NCBI GenBank assembly: GCA_944472155.2
Contig: OX235271.1
Location: 26,110,977-26,174,976 of the forward strand
Origin: Trichobilharzia szidati
Lineage: Eukaryota > Platyhelminthes > Trematoda > Strigeidida > Schistosomatidae
Direction: 5' to 3'
Length of the DNA: 64,000 nt
Made by a program: the position numbers and the translations under genes. Below the pieces are notes generated by a model. The model made no database searches and was not told where the DNA came from. It saw nothing but the letters and a program-made list of their open reading frames with translations. Of the stretch, positions 56,201 to 64,000 are shown piece after piece (the stretch's first letter is position 1; the number at the start of each line of letters is the position of its first letter).

Positions 56201-59200
56201 TCAAGTCCAAGCAAACCAACGCTTGGATTAAAACCTCTTTGGGTAGAACCGTGGATATAACTAAATTTCGCATGGAATTTATCAGTTATCACAAATATGC
56301 CTCTCAAAAACTGTTCAACTTGACAAACGGATTCTTTGCTTTATTGGTAGGTTCACTTGACAGGAGAGAGGATACTGCTATTAATACAAAAATTAATACA
56401 TGCCTTAAGGCCAGTCTGACTGAATTCCTAAGATCCTTTCAAAATTGTTACATGATCAGCAGGCAGCACCCTTAGATTCTTCCACCTAACGTTGTGATGG
56501 TTATGCTTAAATGTAAATGAGGGTAGGAACCTGTTCAAACACAAATAAGACTGTAGTTACGTTGCTACATTGAGACAGATCGAGAGGCAACTTGTCGCTG
56601 TTCTTGACACAGATGCAAGAAAGCTTCTACTCTGCGACTATCACTAAAGCATGATTCCTCATAATTCACGCTGGCATCATTGACTCTCAGCTGAAACTAA
56701 TACATGAGTTACTGCTTTGAAGTAGGGCATAAAAATGTAGGAAACAAATCGATTTCCGCAACAAATTTACTGCAGAATTCTTCACTTTAGGAAAGGTAGT
56801 GGATAATTAAAAAATAAAATTGTTTAACAAGTTTCCATCACCCTTCGAGGCCCCTAGTGTCGATATGCCACAAAGGAAATTAACAAACTGAGGGGTCGGT
56901 ACATACTGTCGATTGGTTGAAATGAGTGGTTGGAAATCCCTCATGTCAAAGAGTATTGCATGCTAGCCACATTGGAATGACAGAAAATCCTGGATTGTTG
57001 TTACCTGTTTCCGAATAAGCTGATTACTGACGAGTCCGGTTAAAGTGAGCCTAGATAAACGAACTGGTTGAAACTATCAAACCTAAGGGTGAAGGAGTAC
57101 ACTGAGCTTGGTATGCAAAGGTATAGCAAAAGGATCGATAGCATGGAATCCATTCAATCGTCCTGATCTCATATGATAGGAAATAATTACTCCATCCCCC
57201 CAAAATCAACACTGATTATAACTGCACTTATTTGAAGCTTTGCCGGGATTTATTGTTGTTGACAGAAGACAGTACCGTATATCTCAGAAAACTATTCGAG
57301 TACCTAATGACCAACTCAAATTCAACACACCAAGAGAGACCGGAAAGGTTAGAATTTTATTATCCCATCTCCAGTGGATCAACTAAGTGGTGTTCTCATG
57401 TGGTTCGCAGTTGGTTACTGTAGATATTCCAAAATCCTGCGAATTGTATAAATGAGTCAACCTAATCTAATTGTTGTTGTCATCTGTTAAGGAACAAGCA
57501 TTTAAGACTCGGTGGGGATTTTCGCCTCTAACGAATATGGAACTATTCCGAATGAAAAAGTTTATCGTGCATTCATTAAGTGTTCTCAGCACACCTTATC
57601 CAATGGATAAAGTGGAGTTTGAAGTATTTGTTTCAGCACGTCGAGCTCGTAGACTAAGTTTGACCTCAAAGCGAGGGAATTATGAGAGTGATGCTTTTCA
57701 AGGTCAGGTGTGTCGACAGATTAACTAGGTTCTGTGTTGTATTTAGAAGGAATTACAGCCTTCCCACAGACTACTTTCAAACTAGCCTACCCAGTTTAAA
57801 GGTTCCGCAACTCGAAAAATCTTTGGAGAGATATATAAAATCGCAGGTTGTTGTTTAGATGTAAATTTTCTGTACAGTCTATTTTAAATTCTTTTTTCAC
57901 AACAAGCGTATCTGATCCTTACATAAAGTATAATTTATGTGATAATGTTTATTTTTAGGGGTTTAGCGTATCACAAATGGTAATCTCGTACAAAATGAGC
58001 AGGTTTTAGGCAAATGTTAATAATGGTAATATAATTGGCAAATTCTGGTTAAATAGTGATCGAAACGTAAAAATATTGCTTGAGAAATGGTCGAAATGGG
58101 AAAGCAATGGTCAAATCGAAAATTTCTGTTACATTTCAGCACAATATTAGTTGGATCATATGAAAATATTATTTATTTTATTTATTTATTTATTTTTATT
58201 TTGATTTACAGCTTGATTCCACACCGTATTTTCAGTACAAGTATGGAATTTTCAGCATGGATATCGGTAGCCCAAATTCAGGCCGACCATAGATATCGGT
58301 TTGTGCGCCTGCAGGGATCGAAACCCTGACAATGTGCATGGTCGGCGAGTGTCCTAACCACTGTGCCACCGACGCACACCAATAGTGGTGAAATAGTGGT
58401 TGTATAATGGTCAGAATTGTTAAATACTGGTTAAATTTCATTCAGAATAGAAAAAGTTGTATCGTATAGCCGAAATTCGCCTACACAGTGCCTACATAAG
58501 CAATGCCAATAGTATGAGGAATATATTTTTCAACCCGTTTTAACCGTTTTTGTTCAGCTAAGGAATTATGGTCCTTAAATTAAAAATTTTAACTTTAGAC
58601 ATGTAGTGCTCATTGAATGCACCATTTTACAGGTATCTATTCTTCGTTTGAGCGGTTGAAATTAGTAGCGATTTTGCTGTCCTGTTTGTACGTTTCTAAA
58701 TTCCGAAGGTGAAAATGAGTAAATTGTGGGAAAAGTAGGCAGATTTGATTGGCTGAAATGTGGGTAAAACATGATTAAAATACGACATTTAAACCACACT
58801 GTCCGTGTGTTTCCCCACGTCTCCCCAATTGCGCTACTTCATTCACTTCTCCCCAACTCATTAATTATCCACTTTTCTAACGTTTTCAACGAATTAATCT
58901 GCCACCTTTTCACACTTATCCGACGGTTTTGATTCACTCTTTCTTGCTTTACTTATGTTATTCCCGGGTGTATCCCATCTTTTCAACGGAATCTTGGCCG
59001 TTTCCCCCCACTTATATATGTTCATGAAAAATTCACTGACTGTGTTGAGTTATAAATACTTATCAATCAATTCACTTGCTTCAGTAATCAAATTTCTAAC
59101 ATTAACTGCCACAAAGGACAATCTGGAACTATTTAAACGAATCTTAACAGTTATTCTTACTGGTTATAATCCATAGGGACATTTTAGCCGGTGGGAAAAG

Positions 59201-59725
59201 AATGATCAAAGTTTAGAGATTTGGAATTACTTGAAAGGTATAACATCTAATAATATTAGCACCTTAGAATTTAGGATATAGTCTTCTACTAAAGTCATCG
59301 TAAAATATTGAGGCATCTACTTCGATGTCTATCGAGTAGTAAAGAGATTTTCTATCAACTCTCTTACTATGCGTGAAGATTATTATGAACAGATTAGCGT
59401 ATACCTACTTTTTGCATCTGTACTACGTACTGATGAGGTGTCGTCGTTGCTTTCTAGCTTATCACTTTTCTGGCTAAATGCTCTCAAAAAATGGTCCAAA
59501 AAGCTCAGCACTAAGTGTTTACATCACCGGAAATTGAGAGAAAGTTTAACGTCAGTAAAAAAACAACCTCTTTGACCAGAGTTGGATAAAAATTGAGAGT
59601 TTTTGGGATGTTACACTCAGTTAATGTGATTAGATTTTGTGATATTCAAATGCAAATTTATGAATATTGACTTTCGCAAACAAAAGAAATAGTAATACTA
59701 GTAACTGTTTTTCTTTACCTTATAG
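56201..59725 (+). other. mostly unassigned DNA upstream of the CPT2-like exon
   Basis: Three frames (56200-56475, 57471-57728 and 59369-59575) have protein-like composition but no family I recognise. 57506-57710 (KTRWGFSPLTNMELF, KVEFEVFVSARRARR) follows a TCTGTTAAG acceptor-like site and ends CAAGGTCAGG, so it might be an exon. A TTTA-rich run is at 58168-58200 and a SINE at 58200-58380. I did not find the N-terminal CPT2 exons (expected LPxLPVPxLxxT motif). Confidence 0.35.
58200..58380 (-). repeat. tRNA-headed SINE, same head with a different body
   Basis: The minus strand starts GTGCGTCGGTGGCACAGTGG with B-box GGTTTCGATCCC, like the 29.8-kb SINE. The body (GAATTTGGGCTACCGATATC, CTGAAAATTCCAT) is unrelated to that family and has no RTE tail. 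A second copy lies at 63190-63372. Confidence 0.7.
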
Positions 59726-59965
59726 GAAGCAATTCTTAATGATTCAGAGTTACAGTACACAACAAAAGTTGTCTCTGAATTTTCTCAAAATAGAGGCCCT
59801 GTATTACAGAAATCTCTGGAGGACTTTGCTAAATCCAATCCTAACACAAGTTATATTGCAAATATATGGTCTCGTATGTACTTATGTGACCGTCGACCAG
59901 TGGTTTTAACTCACAATCCTGTTTTATTGTTTAAGAATACTGAATTGGGTAAAGGCTATGATGAT
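59726..59965 (+). CDS. CPT2: carnitine O-palmitoyltransferase 2-like, internal exon
   Basis: CPT2 transfers long-chain acyl groups between carnitine and CoA at the inner mitochondrial membrane. This 80-codon exon lies between a TTACCTTATAG acceptor (ends 59725) and a GATGAT|GTGAGT donor (59966). It encodes EAILNDSELQYTTKVVSEFS and LQKSLEDFAKSNPNTSYIAN, then IWSRMYLCDRRPVVLTHNPV and LFKNTELGKGYDD. The SYIxxxWxxMYLxxRxxVVLxxNP pattern is characteristic of the N-terminal part of carnitine acyltransferases and fits CPT2 better than CPT1, whose equivalent region has a WWxxYIYLRGR form. The exon is phase 0 on both sides. Catalytic His lies further downstream, outside the window. Confidence 0.8.
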
Positions 59966-62900
59966 GTGAGTTTCTGTTTCTTCTTTTTCTCGTTTCTCCA
60001 ACTAATACATTCGGCTTCAAAATAATTTTTAACCATAAATTTGTAGGAATCTTATGATAAAGTAATAAGCATTGAGGTTGCGCTGGCTTAATCCAAGCAG
60101 TCGAAAAGTTAGATTGTTTTCTACTCAGGGACGTGGGCAGTTGGAAAATAAGACTTGCAGGTCAGCGTAGATGGTGTATATCCAGCTGCAAAATAATTTC
60201 AGGAGTATTTTGCGTTTTCTTATGAGTTTTGCATTAAAAGAACAGGGTTGGTAATCTTGAGTGAGTGGTCCCTGACAAAAACTTCGTTTGCTTTTGAAAG
60301 ATGTCAACAGTAAAGAAAAATAGTCACGAAGTATCCAGTCATGTGTAGTATTGAATAGTATAATTCTCGAGATTATATCTGCCCTGTTGGTTTTGTCTTA
60401 GTTCTTCCACATTGAAGCCCTTCTTTACCACAAAATTTCCACCTCTATTTCAAATGGTTGTGTATAAACTGATAGTGAATGAGGCGTACGTTTGTTTTTT
60501 AAAGTAATATTTTAGGTGGATTGTATAAATTACTTTGTAGTGATAAGTAGACTTTAAAGTATACTTCCAAAAAATCAATTTCCCTGATATCCTACCACAA
60601 TTCAGTGTGTCAGGTTCAAAGCATAGTTTGAACAAAGCAAGCATGTATGTATTTTCAGGGTAAAAGAGATCAGTTCTAATATTATGGCTATCTTTCAGTT
60701 ACTAACAGCCTAAAAATGGCATTAGTTATTATAAATAAAAGTATATAACATACTTCCAAATTTATTTGAACTCAAAGGGCACTTGATAATTCATAGCGTA
60801 GTACTTAAACAAGAGATGGAAATACAAGGTAGTTACTAGTTGAACAATCAATCTTTGTTTATGCATAATATGATGAAAAGTTCGAGAGGAGAAGATGGGA
60901 ATAAAAAGATATGGTAAGTACAAGTAAAATTATCAAATAAACAAACAATGAAGTAAATTGGAAGTTTATTACTGAGTTCAGACTGGTGAGCGAAAACCAA
61001 GATTGCATAAACATTGTAACGCAGCAAAAAATAACCAGTCAAAAAAGAGACATGGTTAACAAAGTAGTGCGAAAAAAGCTTATTCAACTGTCTTTCTGCA
61101 TACGTAGGTTAGGTTAAAATCATTTGATAGCAGTGGCTTCTACAAGATGAAGTAACCCCTGTTTTCTCTACACGTGTTGATTACTCTGAAGGCTGGCTTG
61201 ATTTATTTCAACTGTATGTCCTGTGTTAATCAGAGGTTTCGCAATTTAATTGGCAAACACTTTCTCACTTTTGATACGGACACTAATAGAGATATGCTCA
61301 GAAAATCAAGGAGGTACCCTCATCTCAGTCCTTACTATGTACTGGTTACTGCAAGTGCTTTGTCCAAGTTAATCAAGAGAATTGGGCGTATAAAATCCAA
61401 AGCATTATTGCCAATAATTTCAAATGACAGAGCAAGAAACACTTCCGGTGTATGCGGATTAAAAACAGAGGTTAACTGAATACTGAGTAGGCTGTTGGTC
61501 AGTTCATAATAATGCGAATTGTTCACAAATACCCTAGGAGGGATTAAATGAAGATCAGAGTTTCTAAACTTTCTCCTTCAGAACAATTTTCAGTCATTGG
61601 TTAGAAGAGTTTTGTGTGAAATTATTCTGTCTTAAAATATTCAAAAGAATCATTGAAAACCGAGTATGATGATTAAGTTATGTCGTTAATTTGTGAGAAG
61701 GTTAAAAACAACTGGTCATTGGAATTTAGATCATAGATCTGTTTGACCTAAGGACATTGTTTACACTGTTAAAGACCCACAGCCTACTACGATTATCAAC
61801 AACATTCTTTTTCCCAATCGCCTGCAGGTTTTAATGACAATCATTTCTGAGAGGCGTTCATCTCTTAATGTTTCTAAATTAAACAAGACTACTTAAATAA
61901 ATTTATGGCGTGTGCTACGGATAAGATTTACATGGAGTATGTAGATGTGGATTGGCAGGAAGCTGCCAAATTTCAAATCAACACTTTAAGTCAATGGCTG
62001 CAGAGGTCAAAGTGTTTATTCCTCAAATCTGGATCTAGTTTACGTTGTGAACATGTAATAATCTCTTTGGACAACTTTTCGTCACACTGCCCAACCTTGG
62101 GCCAGTCACCAACCAACCAGAACAATTTATTGTGCGCTGACCCAACCAACCAGCAATGTGGTTAAAACTGCGTAAATCTGATATATTCTTCCCAAGTAAA
62201 AATGTCTGTCACCCATCCTCTTATCTTCTGCTGTTGCAGATTTTGTAATTTATACATATTTTTTCCTGATATGTAGTTTGGTATGTTTTATTGCCAACAG
62301 ATAATAACAATTAACAATTTATAGGCATTTCCCCGACCTTCTAGAACACTGTGTATTACCGTACAAGTTTGGAGTGAATTAACGAAAAGAAGCTTCTTTA
62401 CTGACCCAAATGTGTTCTTAATTTATATCGTATTGTTATTTAACCTATTTTGGAAGAAGTGAATTACACAAGGCTGACTATTGTGTGAGGAGGCTCTTTT
62501 TCAGAAACTTCATACACTCACCCCCCCCCCTGTAATGAATTTGAATAAAGCAAAAACAACAGTTTATGCAGAATTAGATGGTACAATTTTTTATTTCGTC
62601 AGATTCTCATCATCTGTGTACAGCCTAAAGAAATTATTAAGTTTATGTACAGAACAATCTTAGCATACTTGCAAATGTTGCATAGCGTCAGTTGATAGGA
62701 GACTCCAGACGAAATAAACAGCGCTCAGAAAATTAAATTTTTGTAGTTTCTTTTACCCGGAAAGTTCAAGTTTAAACAAAAAATTAACATTTGGATTCAA
62801 TATCAAAAGAGCTATTGGATAAAGACAAGAGGTGAATAGCGTGATGAGTAACTAAGACAGTGAGTAATATTGTAATGAATTCAACTCAAATCATAGAAAC

Positions 62901-63189
62901 AACAGACAGACAAGGTCACACTATATCAAAAAGGATGAGGTTAAAGCCAAAGACTGCGTAATCCAACAGAATGGAGAGAACGGAGGTATCCAGTTATCAG
63001 AACAAGGAAGGGCTGATAACTGCTTCTTTCTGAAGCCATAAATCAGGTTTCAAGCATTTGAAAGCAGTTGCTTCGGAAAATTTGAGGAGAATTAAATTAT
63101 ACTGATAATTTTAAAGGATTTCATGGTGTTCACCCTATGACCCCTTAGCAAATGAGATGTTCGGCAGTATTACTGTTGGAAACGATTTT

Positions 63190-63372
63190 TTTATTATAGC
63201 TTTATTCCACACAGTATTTCGATACGTTTTTGGAATTTTCAGCATGTGATATCGGTAGCCCAAATTTAGCAGGTTGACCATTGATATCAGATGTGTGTCG
63301 GCCGAGCATCAAACCCCATACCATGTGCAAGGTGGGCGAGCATCCTAACTGCTGTGCTACCGATGCACAAGC
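63190..63372 (-). repeat. tRNA-headed SINE, second copy of the 58.2-kb type
   Basis: Its minus strand has the same head (TGTGCATCGGTAGCACAGC-like) and the body blocks GGGCTACCGATATC and TGCTGAAAATTCC. More decayed than the 58.2-kb copy. Confidence 0.65.
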
Positions 63373-63440
63373 GCTCTCGCGCCGGGAGTCGAACCCGGGC
63401 CGCCTGGGGGTGAAAGCCAGTAATCATAACCGCTTATCCC
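63373..63440 (-). pseudogene. tRNA-Glu(TTC)-like sequence
   Basis: The minus strand has a D-arm-like AAGCGGTTATGATTAC, an anticodon arm with TTC (complement at 63412-63414) and CTGGCTTTCACCCCCAG, then a perfect T arm (CCGGGTTCGACTCCCGG) and the 3' strand GCGAGAG. The 5' acceptor strand does not pair with it, so it is a pseudogene or a SINE head, not a working tRNA. It directly follows the SINE head at 63372. Confidence 0.65.
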
Positions 63441-63711
63441 CTTGAAAAGTAGGCTTTTTGATACATGTTTAGGAATTGAAGGTATTTCTTTCTTTATGTT
63501 CTCCTGAGGTAACTGCTACTGCAGGTGATTATTATAGCTTCAATATACTGCCCTATTCACACTGTCAGTAAATTTTTGCTTCATTCTTCAATGTGCTAAT
63601 ATGCCTCTTTGTATATTTGATTAGGAATAACTGTGTGATTTTTTTTTCTGTATATACTCGTACTCAACCTTTCATCTAGCCTGCAATTAGATCAACGAAT
63701 CTTGTGTACAG

Positions 63712-63862
63712 TATTCTTCGTTTCTATAAATTGCTCTCTAAAAATGAATTATCACCACCGATGTATTGCCCAAAGAAAGATTGGTCAAAATCATCGTTTT
63801 TTGAAAAGACAATCAGGTGTGTACCACAGTCGTATGCATCCAATGCCGCTCGTTGGTTTAAT
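63712..63862 (+). CDS. CPT2: carnitine O-palmitoyltransferase 2-like, internal exon
   Basis: The exon follows a CTTGTGTACAG acceptor (ends 63711) and ends TTTAAT|GTGAGT at 63862. It supplies the last base of a split codon, then encodes ILRFYKLLSKNELSPPMYCP and SSFFEKTIRCVPQSYASNAA, ending RWFN. This matches the CPT2 segment after the acyl-transferase N-terminal region (RFxxxLxxxxLxPxxF, FxRxIRxVPxS). Order and strand agree with the exon at 59726. The remainder, including the catalytic His and the C-terminal STS-like motif, lies beyond the right edge. Confidence 0.8.
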
Positions 63863-64000
63863 GTGAGTTTATGTATATTCATTAAAACTTTTAAATAACT
63901 TGATGTTCTAGATTTATGAAAACTTTGGGATTTTCAGTTGTTGCTTTGCAGGGCATTTGATTATTTTCATCATTGTTCAGTAACTGACTTTACTTCGAGA

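Larger units (their letters stand above)
59966..63711 (+). other. CPT2-like intron region, a short linking exon not found
   Basis: Comparison with the family predicts a short exon of roughly 12-20 codons here, ending two bases into a codon. I could not place it with confidence. Frames at 61174-61479 and 61905-62165 have no recognisable domain. The stretch also holds a C10 run near 62521, a SINE (63190-63372) and a tRNA-like sequence (63373-63440). Confidence 0.5.

Overview
This window looks like nuclear DNA of a blood fluke (Schistosoma or a close trematode). The evidence is AT-rich sequence with long repeat-filled introns, tRNA-headed SINEs carrying hammerhead ribozymes (the schistosome Sm-alpha arrangement), SR2-like RTE and CR1-like non-LTR fragments, several Penelope-like element (PLE) families, and one complete Ty3/Gypsy LTR retrotransposon with the CsRn1/Boudicca-type Gag finger. 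I cannot fix the species from sequence alone.

Three host genes are recognisable. (1) The 3' part of an NADP-type isocitrate dehydrogenase gene, + strand, exons 3651-3802, 8050-8260 and 14621-14786; its 5' exons were not found and should lie before the window. (2) A two-exon GT14 family beta-1,6-N-acetylglucosaminyltransferase (core-2/GCNT-like), - strand, 40570-39743 joined to 36288-35776; 446 residues, complete, with a type II membrane anchor. (3) Two internal exons of a carnitine palmitoyltransferase 2-like gene, + strand, 59726-59965 and 63712-63862, running off the right edge. A fourth exon-like block at 16849-17024 is unassigned. The three recognised enzymes (TCA cycle/NADPH supply, Golgi glycan synthesis, mitochondrial acyl transfer) are not an obvious functional cluster.

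Most of the rest is mobile DNA. 1-14.8 kb: a PLE remnant, hammerhead-SINE copies, and many RTE 3' tails inside the IDH introns. 15-19 kb: SINEs, a CR1-like tail, RTE remnants. 20-29.4 kb: PLE-rich, with a frameshifted but otherwise well-kept PLE (20.6-22.4 kb) and one PLE nested in another (27.4-29.3 kb). 29.4-35.6 kb: SINE, RTE and PLE pieces ending in a SINE palindrome just downstream of the glycosyltransferase gene. 37-44 kb: solo PLE repeat and inverted SINE pairs. 44.5-53.4 kb: a CR1-like element broken by a young, apparently intact LTR retrotransposon (47749-53018). 54-64 kb: RTE and SINE tails, then the CPT2-like exons.

The most interesting material is ribozyme-bearing repeats. Sm-alpha-like SINE copies at 35493-35538 (+) and 38233-38278 (-) keep every hammerhead core base. 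A second tRNA-headed family at 7.16-7.63 kb carries a different hammerhead (7519-7563) with a complete core. PLE terminal repeats hold diverged hammerhead-like motifs and occur in inverted pairs around two PLE copies. A SINE at 29803-30026 has a 13-bp target duplication and an empty-site paralogue at 54505-54517.
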